This document shows, one piece after another, positions 37,185 through 45,789 of a DNA stretch of 64,000 nucleotides. The stretch's first letter is position 1. Each line of letters opens with the position of its first letter. The position numbers and the translations under genes are program-made. Under the pieces are notes generated by a model that saw nothing but the letters and a program-made list of their open reading frames with translations, had not been told where the DNA came from and did no database searches. This stretch comes from Streptomyces adelaidensis. Lineage in GTDB: Bacteria; Actinomycetota; Actinomycetes; Streptomycetales; Streptomycetaceae. The stretch spans positions 62,001 to 126,000 of the forward strand of contig NZ_JAEMUX010000012.1 in the NCBI RefSeq assembly GCF_016598475.1, in the 5' to 3' direction.

Positions 37185-37233
37185 GGGGGTAGGAGTCCTA
37201 CCCCCTTGTTGAGGGGTAGGGTTCCTACCCCTC
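37185..37233. promoter_or_regulatory. Paired GGGGTAGGA/TCCTACCCC palindromes
   Basis: The first palindrome (37185-37205) has GGGGGTAGGA and its complement around one base. The second (37211-37233) has GAGGGGTAGG and its complement around three. Centres are 27 bp apart, so two dimers would lie on nearly the same face if bound. They sit between the regulator's stop and the downstream promoter. They may be tandem operators for the XRE/TPR regulator, or stacked terminators. Confidence 0.55.
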
Positions 37234-37239
37234 AGATGA

Positions 37240-38493
37240 TCATGCTGGCACGCCGAGTTGCCGCGCGAGATCTAGCGCGTCCTGACGCACCATGCGCGGG
37301 CCAGACTTGGCCAGTTCCGGCAGTACCGAACGGGTGTGCAGGTTGAAGCGGATCGTCTCCAGTGACTCCACCTTCGCCTTGCCCAGCAGCGACACGGCCG
37401 CGACGCTCTCGCCGAGCATGTTGTGCGCCCGTGCTGTCTCGATCAGGTGGTACGCGCGCCTCGTAGCGGACGGGATCCGACCCAGGTCGAGAGACTCAGC
37501 CACCTGCAACGCCTTCGCGGGCTGCATCAAGTCGGTGTGGATGGTAATGGCGTAGCCGTCGACGATGCCTCGCCCAAAGATCAGCCAGGGGTGGGCGTAG
37601 CTGTCGCCGAGCTGGCGGGCCTCAGCGTCAGCCTTGTCCCAGTACCGCCACGCGTCCCCGGCTTGGCCCGTTTTCGCGTACGACAGGGCGACGGCGAGGT
37701 ACAGAACCCCACGGCGGGCGATGTGCTCCGGGTCCTCCTGATCATTGAGGAGTGCGGCGGCCTGCTCGGCAAGTTCGACGCGCGCCTCGGCCGCCTCCCC
37801 CGCGTCCCTATGGACGTGGTTCATGTACCAGGCGGCACCGGCGATCGCGCGTGGGCTGTCGGCGTCCTGGGCCACAGTCATGGCGCGGTCACCCGTGAGG
37901 ACCACTAGGTCGGGCGCGGGTTGGAAGGAGAGGAAGAGCTGGGCCAGGTGGTAGGACTCGGCGAGGGCGACGAGGGCGCGCCTGCGGTCTGTGCCATCGA
38001 GGGCGCGGGAAGCGTGCTGTGTGTCGGCGAGCAGTGCCGGCAGCAAGTTGGCGATGCGGGACCGGTGGCCCTCGACGTCGCGGCGTACGGGGTGTTCGGT
38101 ATCGCCTGCGTGCCACATCTTCCATGCCGCGCGGACACGGGCGGCAAGGACGTCGGCTGGCTCGGGTTCGCGGTCAGCGGGCGTGAGCCGGTAGGTGGTG
38201 AGGGCGCGCTTGACGATGGGGAGGTCGCCGTGAACGGCCTTTGTGTAGGTGGTAGCGGCGATGCGGTCGTCTCCGGTGAGCTCGGCGATGTCCTCGACGC
38301 CCAGGACTTGGGCCAGTCGGAGAAGTTTGGGCAGGCGAGGCATGCCGATCGTGCCTTTCTCAACTGCTTTGACCCATTCCGTGGATTGGTCCATGAGGCC
38401 TGCCACGACGGGGCGGCTCTTACCCCCACGTTCGCGGGCTCGCTGGACGCGCTGGCCGAAGGTGAGTACGTGGCTGCCTGATGGCTCGGGCAT
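37240..38493 (-). CDS. XRE-family regulator with TPR-like C-terminal domain
   Basis: The start MPEPSGSH at 38493 has CGGAGC upstream; 417 residues. The N-terminal HTH is at ~10-70 (TFGQRVQRARERGGKSRPVV, then DQSTEWVKAVEKG). The rest is helical with TPR-like pairs (ALVALAESYHLAQLFLSF, GVLYLAVALSYAKTGQAGDA, LIETARAHNMLGESVAAV). Such one-component regulators are common in Streptomyces and usually sit next to small partner genes. Palindromes lie directly after its stop and before the next gene. Confidence 0.8.
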   Translation of the reverse strand: MPEPSGSHVLTFGQRVQRARERGGKSRPVVAGLMDQSTEWVKAVEKGTIGMPRLPKLLRLAQVLGVEDIAELTGDDRIAATTYTKAVHGDLPIVKRALTTYRLTPADREPEPADVLAARVRAAWKMWHAGDTEHPVRRDVEGHRSRIANLLPALLADTQHASRALDGTDRRRALVALAESYHLAQLFLSFQPAPDLVVLTGDRAMTVAQDADSPRAIAGAAWYMNHVHRDAGEAAEARVELAEQAAALLNDQEDPEHIARRGVLYLAVALSYAKTGQAGDAWRYWDKADAEARQLGDSYAHPWLIFGRGIVDGYAITIHTDLMQPAKALQVAESLDLGRIPSATRRAYHLIETARAHNMLGESVAAVSLLGKAKVESLETIRFNLHTRSVLPELAKSGPRMVRQDALDLARQLGVPA

Positions 38494-38536
38494 ACTTGTG
38501 CTCCGTTCTGTGGTGGTACTCAGAACGGTACGCCTC

Positions 38537-38561
38537 ACGGCCCCCGCCCTGCGGGGGCCGT
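38537..38561. terminator. Hairpin upstream of the XRE/TPR gene
   Basis: ACGGCCCCCGC pairs with GCGGGGGCCGT (11 bp) across CCT. It lies between the prophage late region and the regulator, and would stop read-through from the phage operon. Confidence 0.75.
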
Positions 38562-38590
38562 TGTGGTGTTGACGGCCGCCTGGACATGAC

Positions 38591-38630
38591 GAAAGGCCCC
38601 CTGTACGACCCGTCAGGGCCGTGCAGGGGC
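38591..38630 (-). terminator. Terminator at the end of the prophage late operon
   Basis: On the minus strand, GCCCCTG, a ~26-base loop containing a smaller GGCCCTGACGGGTC hairpin, and CAGGGGGCCTTTC follow five bases after the stop of the last phage gene. The CCTTTC tail fits an intrinsic terminator. Confidence 0.65.
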
Positions 38631-38635
38631 ACTCG

Positions 38636-38974
38636 TCAGTTGTCGGTGTCGGCTGTGAGGGTCCGTGTGCGGGCGTCGACGCGGTCGACCGCGTCCCTCA
38701 GCGACCGCCCACTGTTGGGCTGCAGCTCATGCTCGACGGAGGTGAGACGGACCTCGATCTGACGCAGGCGCGCCATCACCCCCAACCGTCCGGGCACACC
38801 CGGCCGCTCAGGCACACCGTGCCAGTCGTCGACGAGGTCGTCCATCCGGTCGACGATCCGACGCACCCCCCGGAACGTGCGCCACGCGAGCGCGGCCAGG
38901 CCCGCGACCGCCACGGCGGCCACGCTCCAGATGACGATGACATCGACCGCCGGCACTCCGGTGCCCTGACTCAT
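38636..38974 (-). CDS. Phage DUF2746-like small membrane protein
   Basis: 112 residues; the ATG overlaps the stop of the holin-like gene (ATGA at 38971-38974). One N-terminal transmembrane helix (VDVIVIWSVAAVAVAGLAAL) is followed by a helical charged domain (RLGVMARLRQIEVRLTSVEH). This is the layout of the small DUF2746 protein often found in the lysis cassette of actinophages. It is the last gene of the late operon. Confidence 0.6.
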   Translation of the reverse strand: MSQGTGVPAVDVIVIWSVAAVAVAGLAALAWRTFRGVRRIVDRMDDLVDDWHGVPERPGVPGRLGVMARLRQIEVRLTSVEHELQPNSGRSLRDAVDRVDARTRTLTADTDN

Positions 38975-39342
38975 CTCGGGCCCCGGTCGCGAGCGGCGCT
39001 GTCGAGCCGGCGGACGAAGTCGCTGATGTCCTGCCGCATGGCCGCCTTGTCGAGCTGCAGCCGCACCGGAGCGGTCACCGGCTGGACGTACTGCGGCGGC
39101 CGCGCCCAGCCGAGCAGCACCCCGGCGAGCAGCTGCAGCGGCTGCCAGGCCATCCGCTCGGCGAGTTCCTCGACGGCACGGAAGAGCGCGTAATACCCAG
39201 CGGTGAGCGCGGCGGTGACGTACGCCGCGGTGGTGGCGTCGTCGAGGTCGAGGCCGATGCGCGCGGCCGCGCCGAGTACGAGGCCGGCCACGATCGGCAC
39301 GAGCGTCCGCATGAAGCTCACGAACAGGTTCTGCATCTGCAT
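38971..39342 (-). CDS. Holin-like phage membrane protein
   Basis: 123 residues with two or three hydrophobic segments (FMRTLVPIVAGLVLGAAARI, then TTAAYVTAALTAGYYALFRA) and a charged C-terminus. Its place, directly after the endolysin gene (start and stop overlap at 39342), its size and its topology fit a holin that releases or activates the endolysin. Confidence 0.7.
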   Translation of the reverse strand: MQMQNLFVSFMRTLVPIVAGLVLGAAARIGLDLDDATTAAYVTAALTAGYYALFRAVEELAERMAWQPLQLLAGVLLGWARPPQYVQPVTAPVRLQLDKAAMRQDISDFVRRLDSAARDRGPR

Positions 39343-40262
39343 CAGTCCTCCACCTTGAATCCGGCCTGCAGTCCGAGGCGGCGCAGGCTGTCACGTCCGG
39401 GTATGCCGTCGGCGTCGGCGCCGGTGTAGCCGCCGCCCGCCTCGGAGCGCTGCCATGCCGCGTACGCCGGCGTCGTTTTGGTGCCCCAGTGGCCGTCGGA
39501 GTAGCGGGCGGCGAGGAGGCCGCGGTCGACGAGCGCGGCCTCGACGGTGATCACGCCCTTGTACGAGACCGGAGTGCTGGCCTTCTGGGGGTCGCTGCGC
39601 GCGGCCGCGCGGAGCTTGCCGAGGCTCACGGTCGGGGTGCTCGGCGCCGGCGGCGAGGGGACCGGCACGGACGAGCCGAGACGGGACGCGACCCGCTTCT
39701 GCATCGCAGGCCAGTTGATCCCCTTCGGGTCGACCTTGCCCGGCTGCCAGTCGAGGTGGCGGAACGCCGACGCCGCGCCCCAGCCGTGATGCCGGACGAC
39801 CGCCGCGGCGACGCGTTCGATCGCGAGCAGCTGGGCGGCCGGCCACGGGTCCTCGCCGTCGCCGAGGTTCTCGCACTCGAAGCCGTAGAAGTGGCGGTTG
39901 CCGTCGGTGTTGGCCTCGTCATCAGCCGGCAGCGCGCGCTCGGCGATGACCGCCCGCAGGACGTCGTCGTCGCCCAGGCCCGCATGGTTGGCGCGGCCGT
40001 AGCCGACCAGGTACACACGGCCGTCCTTGGTGATGACGCCGTGGCACAGCGGCCCGGGCAAACCGGCGTAGCCGTCGCGGCACATCGCGACCGTACGCGC
40101 GCTGCCGGAGGTGACCGTGTGGTGGAACATCACCCCGTGCACGGGGCCCCACGGCCCCATGTGGTTGCGGTTGTGGTCCTCCCAGTCACCGACCTCGACG
40201 ACGGTGACACCCTCGGCGCGCAGCAGCGCGGCGAACGTGGCAGCGGTGGGTGGTGTGGCCAT
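39342..40262 (-). CDS. N-acetylmuramoyl-L-alanine amidase (endolysin)
   Basis: 306 residues. The Amidase_2/PGRP-like catalytic domain covers ~20-195: HGVMFHHTVTSG with the first zinc His, YGFECENLGDG, and FRHLDWQPGKVDPKG with the second zinc His and the catalytic Lys. A Pro/Ser linker then leads to a C-terminal domain (~225-306; LVDRGLLAARYSDGHWGTKT, then GIPGRDSLRRLGL) that resembles a peptidoglycan-binding module. It has no signal peptide and so depends on the neighbouring holin. Confidence 0.85.
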   Translation of the reverse strand: MATPPTAATFAALLRAEGVTVVEVGDWEDHNRNHMGPWGPVHGVMFHHTVTSGSARTVAMCRDGYAGLPGPLCHGVITKDGRVYLVGYGRANHAGLGDDDVLRAVIAERALPADDEANTDGNRHFYGFECENLGDGEDPWPAAQLLAIERVAAAVVRHHGWGAASAFRHLDWQPGKVDPKGINWPAMQKRVASRLGSSVPVPSPPAPSTPTVSLGKLRAAARSDPQKASTPVSYKGVITVEAALVDRGLLAARYSDGHWGTKTTPAYAAWQRSEAGGGYTGADADGIPGRDSLRRLGLQAGFKVED

Positions 40263-40291
40263 GAGCTTCCCCCTTTCCGGGGCATGAGGAA

Positions 40292-40316
40292 CGCCCCGGC
40301 CAGACGGCTCGGGGCG
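40292..40316 (-). terminator. Terminator-like hairpin upstream of the endolysin gene
   Basis: On the minus strand CGCCCCGAGCC pairs with GGCCGGGGCG around GTCT, with one bulge, followed by TTCCTC. It lies between the 82-residue gene and the endolysin and could attenuate late transcription. Confidence 0.5.
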
Positions 40317-40333
40317 CGTGGGTTGGGTGGCGG

Positions 40334-40582
40334 TCAGTCCTCGGGCGGGCTGACCCGCATAGGCCGCATCACGATCGTCACGTTCCGGCTGGTCGCCTCG
40401 TGGTGGCCGGCCAGGTCGAGGAGGACGCCGTTCGGTGCGCCCTCTGCGGTGGGCCAGGCGTCCAGTTCGGCGAGTACGAACGCGCGGACCGTCTCGAACT
40501 GCGGGTCTGCGCCCCTGTCGGCGGCGGTGACCTGCTCGACGACGTCGGCGAGCAGGCCCTCCGCGTGGAGACTGAAGCTCAT
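40334..40582 (-). CDS. Small phage protein of unknown function
   Basis: 82 residues, acidic, helical then beta (AEGLLADVVEQVTAADRG, then RNVTIVMRPMRVSPPED). It lies between the tail-fibre region and lysis cassette and is flanked on both sides by hairpins. It has no recognisable motif; perhaps a tail accessory protein. Confidence 0.6.
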   Translation of the reverse strand: MSFSLHAEGLLADVVEQVTAADRGADPQFETVRAFVLAELDAWPTAEGAPNGVLLDLAGHHEATSRNVTIVMRPMRVSPPED

Positions 40583-40604
40583 GGGCCCTCCCGGGCGGGA
40601 AGAA

Positions 40605-40633
40605 GCCCCGGGGCCAAGGGGTGGCTCCGGGGC
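40605..40633 (-). terminator. Hairpin between two late phage genes
   Basis: GCCCCGGAGCC and GGCCCCGGGGC pair at 10 of 11 positions around a 7-base loop; TTCTTCCC follows on the minus strand. It lies 17 bp after the 40650 gene. Confidence 0.6.
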
Positions 40634-40649
40634 CGGGCGGGGTGAAGGG

Positions 40650-41027
40650 TCAGGCGGGCAAGAGCTCGTAGGCGGTCTCGCCCGACGTGATCATGGGCTC
40701 GTCGACGACCGTGACGGTCCGCTTCACGATGCGTGCCTCGTACAGGACCGAGGAGTCGGGGTCCTCGGCGGAGACGATGACGGTGGCGGGGTCGGTCCAG
40801 AACTGGTCGTTGGCGTCCTTCTGCCAGGACATCGGCCGCCAGGAGGCGAGCCAGCCTCCGGCGTTGGTGAGGGCGGCCCGTTGCCCGGCCTCGGCGGCCG
40901 TCGCGCCGGCGACGCCGGAAGCGAGGACGCGGCCGGTCGCCTGGTCCCGTTTCACGAGGACGTACGAGGTGGTGACGGTGGTGGACAAGGGGGCCCTTTC
41001 GTCGGGGTGGTCGTCTGTTTCGGTCAC
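40650..41027 (-). CDS. Phage tail-region protein of unknown function
   Basis: 125 residues if started at GTG 41027, which overlaps the tail-spike stop (GTGA). An in-frame TTG at 40988 with AAAGGG 5 bases upstream gives a 112-residue form (STTVTTSYVLVKRDQ) and may be the real start. Beta-rich, ending in IVKRTVTVVDEPMITSG. Probably part of the tail-tip or a tail-spike accessory. Confidence 0.6.
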   Translation of the reverse strand: MTETDDHPDERAPLSTTVTTSYVLVKRDQATGRVLASGVAGATAAEAGQRAALTNAGGWLASWRPMSWQKDANDQFWTDPATVIVSAEDPDSSVLYEARIVKRTVTVVDEPMITSGETAYELLPA

Positions 41028-42640
41028 GCGGTGACGTCGGTGGCCGACGTGTTGGGGGTGGTGGAGCTGTCCAGCATGGCTCCGGTCGTGAATGTTGCTC
41101 CTCGCCAGTCGTTGCCGTAGCGGTGGATCAGTGACGCGCCGCTGAAGATCCGCAGGCCGTAGGCGGCTTCGTTGCCGCTGCCGTTGGGCCTGGTCTTGTT
41201 CCCCGACAGTGAGACGGATGCGGCGTTGTCGACTCTGATCCCGTAGTAGGTGCCGTTGGAGGAGCGGCTCGGGGACTTGACGTAGTTGTCGCGGATGTGG
41301 AGGTCGTTGCCGCCGTCGATGTAGATGCCGCCGCTGCCTGTGTCGCGGGTCTGGTTGCCGACCGCGCTGGAGTGCGTGGTGTCGACGAGGGTGATTCCGT
41401 ACCCGCCCGGAGTCCAGATCTTGTTCCCGGTGATGACGAGGTTGTTGCAGTCCTCCGTCGAGATGCCGGTCCCGGCCACGTTGGCGATCACGTTGGTGCC
41501 GACTGTGGCGCGGGACACCTCTTGGAGGCGGATGCCGTTCTGGCTGGATGTCGTGCCGTCGATCGTGTTGCCGGTGACCGTCAGGTTGAGGACGGTGCCG
41601 GTTGTCTCGCCGAGCGCGATGATCGGCTCGTCGTAGGCCAGTCCGCCCCGGAAGGAGTTGCCGGTGACGGTGACGTTGCGCAGGTTCTGCGACGCTGACG
41701 TCTGGGTGCCGTCGGGCAGCTTGGTGTCCTCGGTGTCCGAGACGATCACGGTGCGGACGCGGACGCCGGAGCCGCAGTCGACGAATGTGTTCCCGGTGAC
41801 CGTCACGTCCTCCCAGTTGTAGGCCGAGACGGCGTACTGAAGGACTCCCTCGAAGCTGTTGTCGCTGATGCGGATCCGCCGGTGCCACTTCGTGATCGTC
41901 GCGGAGTGGCTGCCGATGCCGCGCGGCCACGCGGTCGTGCCCGCTGTGCCGCTCGCGCCGAAGTGGCAGCCCGTGACGCGGACGTCCTCGCTCGGGGTGT
42001 GGTCATAGGGTCCGAACCCCCCGTACACGCCGCTCGATTTGGCGAGGTCGATCTGGACGGCCTCGCTGAAATCCCTCGACCCGGGGTCGACGTAGCCCCT
42101 GAACCGGCAGTTCTCGATGACCCCGTGGAGGGTGGAGTTGAGTTCGACGGCGTGGAATCCCGGCAGGTCGCGGACCTCCAGATCCCTGATCACGATGTCG
42201 GTGGCGTGCCCGATCGAGATGCACATCGCGCTCGCGGTGAGGCCGCTGGTGGTCCCCCTCATGTTCCACAGGCCGCCCTCGATGACGATCTGCGAGTGGC
42301 CGGTGTATCCGCCGAGGTCCTGGCCCGCGTCCCCGTTGATGATCATCGTCGCGGCGACGTCCCGGCGGAACTCCGCGCCAGCCATGAGCGTGAGCCTGGT
42401 GTTGGTGTAGATCCGCAGGGTCGCGCCGATCAGGTACACGCCGGGCGGGACCAGGACCTGGGCGCCGCCGACGTCCCGCGCGGCGTTGAGGGCGAGCTGG
42501 ATGCCGGGTGAGGCGTCCACGGTGCCGCTGCTGTCCGCGCCGTAGTTGGTGACCTGGAACGCGGAGCGCTGGTTCATGGACTCCAGGCGGCCGGCCGTGA
42601 TGTCCATCCCGGCGAACCATTCCTCGACAGGTGTCGCCAA
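41024..42640 (-). CDS. Right-handed beta-helix tail spike/fibre (pectate-lyase-like)
   Basis: 538 residues. The segment FQVTNYGADSSGTVDASPGI is the start signature of the pectate-lyase superfamily (GH28-related) fold. It is followed by about a dozen beta-helix coils with repeating NVTVTGNSF, VLNLTVTGNTI and LVITGNKIW patterns. The position directly after the distal tail gene points to a receptor-binding or surface-polysaccharide-degrading tail spike. Catalytic residues cannot be assigned by eye. Confidence 0.8.
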   Translation of the reverse strand: MATPVEEWFAGMDITAGRLESMNQRSAFQVTNYGADSSGTVDASPGIQLALNAARDVGGAQVLVPPGVYLIGATLRIYTNTRLTLMAGAEFRRDVAATMIINGDAGQDLGGYTGHSQIVIEGGLWNMRGTTSGLTASAMCISIGHATDIVIRDLEVRDLPGFHAVELNSTLHGVIENCRFRGYVDPGSRDFSEAVQIDLAKSSGVYGGFGPYDHTPSEDVRVTGCHFGASGTAGTTAWPRGIGSHSATITKWHRRIRISDNSFEGVLQYAVSAYNWEDVTVTGNTFVDCGSGVRVRTVIVSDTEDTKLPDGTQTSASQNLRNVTVTGNSFRGGLAYDEPIIALGETTGTVLNLTVTGNTIDGTTSSQNGIRLQEVSRATVGTNVIANVAGTGISTEDCNNLVITGNKIWTPGGYGITLVDTTHSSAVGNQTRDTGSGGIYIDGGNDLHIRDNYVKSPSRSSNGTYYGIRVDNAASVSLSGNKTRPNGSGNEAAYGLRIFSGASLIHRYGNDWRGATFTTGAMLDSSTTPNTSATDVTA

Positions 42641-42653
42641 GGGGTCCTCCTTC

Positions 42654-45600
42654 CTACAGGGACGCGATCGCCGGGTACGCCAGCGTCACCGGTGTCCCGG
42701 CGAGGTGGGGTTTGGTGACGCCGTTGTACGAGCGGGCGCCGATCGTGAAGGTCTGCGGACTGCTCGTGCCGCTGATCGCGGTGACGAGCATGTGTTCGCC
42801 GCCGACGTCGATCAGGATCGGCATCTCGTTCGCGTCGGTGGTCCAGCGGGGCCCGGCGGTGACGGCGACGCTGAGGGTGCCGTCGTCGGCGTCGACGCCG
42901 GCGTCGAGTTCGCTGCCGTCGGTGTTGGCCTTGGCGGGGGCGTGGCTGCCCACTGTCAGCCGCAGGTCGTCGATGTAGACGGCGTCCTCCCCGGCCGTGG
43001 CCGAGTTGTCCTTGATGTAGCGGAAGACGACCGCGCTCTTGCCGGTGACGTCGGTCGTGAATTGGGTCCATCCGGTGGTGCCTTGGGCGCGGAGGACCTG
43101 GACGCCGTCGACGAGGACGAGGAGCCGGTCCCCCTCGAACCCGGTCCCGGACGCTTCGCTGGACGTGCGGTACCAGAACGACAGCGAGGCGGCCGCGGCC
43201 GGCAAGGTGAGGGCCACGTCCGAGGTCTGGTTGTTGCTGATCGCGCCGGAGCGCAGCGAGTACGTGCCCGTGTGGGCCTGCGCGCTCGTGCGTGTCCACG
43301 GGAGGGTGCCGCCGTCGGTGAGGGTGACGTCGTAGATGGCGTCGTCGAATCCTTCGTGGACGGTGTTGGTGGTGGCCAGGCGCCAGGGGCCGCCGGGCGA
43401 GCAGTTGAACGTGACCGTCCAGCGGTGCAGGTCGAGTTCCTCGTGCCAGCCCTGCACGATCAGGTCCAGGTGCCCGTACTCGACGTAGGAGGGCAGGTTG
43501 GTGATGCGAATCAGGTCGCCCTCACGCAGCGCCAGGACGGCCGGGATCAGGGCCTGGGCGCCGGGCTTGTGGAGCATGACGGTGACCGCCGGGTAGCGGG
43601 CGCCGTCGTAGGTCAGCTGGTGCAGCAGCCAGTGGGCGATCGGCTCGGTCTGGGTATCGGCGTCCAGCGACAGTTCGGGCGCGGTGTCGTACACGCCGAT
43701 CCGGTCGACCGCGTACTTGCCCTCGGTCTGGACGGCGCGGCCCTCCGAGCCGCCGGTGCGCTTGACGGTGATGTCGTTGCGGACGAAGTCGGCTTCCTCG
43801 GCGGGCTCCATGTCCTCGTCGGCCAGGCCGGGCTGGTCGGCGTCCAGGACGAGGGCGGGTTCCTGGGTGTAGAGGCTGGAGCGTTCGCGGTAGACGAGGC
43901 CGAGCCGGTCCCGGTCTTCGAGGAGCATGCCGCCGTCGGCCTCGGCCGCCTTGTGCAGCAGCTCCAGCAGTTCCTCGGGGCGCTGGGCGCCCAGCCGTTC
44001 CGGGGTGAGCCGGCCGGGGATGCGGGCCATCGGCAGGCCCTGTTCCGAGGCCAGGCGGCTGAGGCGCTGCCAGGCGGTCTCACCGGCGTAGCCGTTGTCG
44101 GAGCCGTCGTAGATGGTGTTCGCCGCGTCGGGCATCACCGACAGGTGCCCGATCGACCAGCCCTCGGTGTCGGCTGACCAGTTCGCGGTCACGGCGGTGA
44201 CGTGGCCGGGCTCCCCGGTGATCTCCTTGGGAAGCTGGATGATGGGGCCGTCGACGTTGGCGACGCCGATCACCCACTCCATCTGGCCGCCGCCCAGGTC
44301 CTGGGCGTACAGGCGCAGCCGGTACCAGCCGTGCAGGTGTCCTTCCAGGGCGACGGCTGTGAAGATGACGTCGGTGCCGGAGGCGTCGTAGCCCCAGACG
44401 CGGCATCCGCTCTGCCGCATGCCGATGACCCAGCGGCGCACGGTGCCCGTGGTGGAGACGCTGAGCACTTCGGCGTGGGTTTCGCTGGCGGTGGGCGCCT
44501 TGTCGTCGGCGTTGTACACGCACTCGACCTGCCATTGCCCGTCCGTGGCGTCCGGGACGATCGCCGACAGCGTGGCCGCCGCGGTGAGCTTGGGCAGGGG
44601 GCTGGAGCTTGGGAGGGTGTCGACGGCGGCCCACTCCACTCCCGTGAGGGCGGCCGGGGTGACGCCGGGGACCGGGCTGTAGGCGCGGGAGGCGAGGCTG
44701 TCTTCCTCCATCGGCCAGTACGCGATGGGGTTTCCTGAGGGGATGCGGCGGCGCAGGGTGGAGGCCAGGGCCTTGGTGCCCTGGTCGTAGCGGCGCAGGA
44801 CGCCGGCGGCCTCCACCGAGCACCACACGTCGGAGCCGCCCGGCACCCACTTCTTCGGCCAGGTGGAGATCTCACCCACGAACCGGTACGCCCGGTCCGA
44901 GATGCGGGCGGTGCCGCTGTAGGACCAGGTGCGGCCGGCGGAGTCGGCGAACGCTGCCGTGCCGAGGGGCTGGCCCTCGAAGTCGGGGGCCGCGACGAGG
45001 GTGCCGCCGATGCCGTCGCGGACTTCGGCGGCGTACACCTTGCCCTCGACCACGGTCCGCACCGGTGTGACGCCGCTCTGGCTGGGGGCGATGAGCAGCG
45101 GTGCGGTGCTGACGAAGATGCCGGTGGTGAGCGGGCTCTGAAGGGTGACGCTGCCGAGCGTGGTCCACGGCCCGGCGAGGCTCTGGGCCCAGTACACGGT
45201 GACGGTCTCGCCGTCGGCGAGGGTGGCGCGCAGGGCTGCCCGGGCGGGCAGAGGGGGCAGTGTCCATCCGGCGTTGGGGCCGCTGGTGCCGTCGCGGGTC
45301 AGGTGGAGCAGGAGAGCGCCGTCTTGGAGGCGCAGGTGGTAGGAACGCTGCCCGGCGTCGCCCCATTTGCCGATGAGCATGCGACTGCCGGGCCCGTACC
45401 AGTTGGCTTCGCCCTCCCATCGCAGGTCGAGGTCGCCGGTGATGTCGAGGTCGGCGTGGTCGGGGGTGGAGGCGTAGGAGTCGGCGGCGCCGGACAGTTC
45501 GAGGTAGGTGGTGGTGCCGGGCACGGACACCCGCACGCCCGTGTTCGGCCCGAGCAGTCCCCACAGCTCCGATTCGGGGTTGCGGGTGGAGTACTTGCCG

Positions 45601-45776
45601 CCTCTGTTGTTCAGGGTCAGGGTCAGCTTGCCGGGGTCGGTGCGGGCGCCCATGTCGCGGCGGCCGACGTCGGTCTCCTTGACGTCGCGGACGTAGACGT
45701 CGCCGCTGATGTCGGTCCATACCCCGTCCAGTTTCAGCTCGGTACGGATGTCCAGGGCGGTGTTGGGGAACGCCAC
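42654..45776 (-). CDS. Minor tail protein (distal tail/tip), multi-domain
   Basis: 1040 residues. The N-terminal ~80 residues (LDIRTELKLDGVWTDISGDV) resemble distal-tail-type beta domains. Residues ~95-235 look like a concanavalin/LamG module (GDLDLRWEGEANWYGPGSRM). The middle is a long tail-associated region (GYAGETAWQRLSRLASEQGL, LEDRDRLGLVYRERSSLYTQ). Residues ~820-930 are a carbohydrate-binding-like beta-sandwich (ASLSFWYRTSSEASGTGFEG, AVYIDDLRLTVG). It follows the tape-measure gene, as expected for the tail tip. Confidence 0.8.
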   Translation of the reverse strand: MAFPNTALDIRTELKLDGVWTDISGDVYVRDVKETDVGRRDMGARTDPGKLTLTLNNRGGKYSTRNPESELWGLLGPNTGVRVSVPGTTTYLELSGAADSYASTPDHADLDITGDLDLRWEGEANWYGPGSRMLIGKWGDAGQRSYHLRLQDGALLLHLTRDGTSGPNAGWTLPPLPARAALRATLADGETVTVYWAQSLAGPWTTLGSVTLQSPLTTGIFVSTAPLLIAPSQSGVTPVRTVVEGKVYAAEVRDGIGGTLVAAPDFEGQPLGTAAFADSAGRTWSYSGTARISDRAYRFVGEISTWPKKWVPGGSDVWCSVEAAGVLRRYDQGTKALASTLRRRIPSGNPIAYWPMEEDSLASRAYSPVPGVTPAALTGVEWAAVDTLPSSSPLPKLTAAATLSAIVPDATDGQWQVECVYNADDKAPTASETHAEVLSVSTTGTVRRWVIGMRQSGCRVWGYDASGTDVIFTAVALEGHLHGWYRLRLYAQDLGGGQMEWVIGVANVDGPIIQLPKEITGEPGHVTAVTANWSADTEGWSIGHLSVMPDAANTIYDGSDNGYAGETAWQRLSRLASEQGLPMARIPGRLTPERLGAQRPEELLELLHKAAEADGGMLLEDRDRLGLVYRERSSLYTQEPALVLDADQPGLADEDMEPAEEADFVRNDITVKRTGGSEGRAVQTEGKYAVDRIGVYDTAPELSLDADTQTEPIAHWLLHQLTYDGARYPAVTVMLHKPGAQALIPAVLALREGDLIRITNLPSYVEYGHLDLIVQGWHEELDLHRWTVTFNCSPGGPWRLATTNTVHEGFDDAIYDVTLTDGGTLPWTRTSAQAHTGTYSLRSGAISNNQTSDVALTLPAAAASLSFWYRTSSEASGTGFEGDRLLVLVDGVQVLRAQGTTGWTQFTTDVTGKSAVVFRYIKDNSATAGEDAVYIDDLRLTVGSHAPAKANTDGSELDAGVDADDGTLSVAVTAGPRWTTDANEMPILIDVGGEHMLVTAISGTSSPQTFTIGARSYNGVTKPHLAGTPVTLAYPAIASL

Positions 45777-45789
45777 GGCGGGGACCTCC

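Noticed and set aside
35880..38600. tRNA gene serving as phage attachment site
   Set aside because: I looked for a cloverleaf with TTCGA/TTCAA loop and acceptor stem in this stretch and found none.
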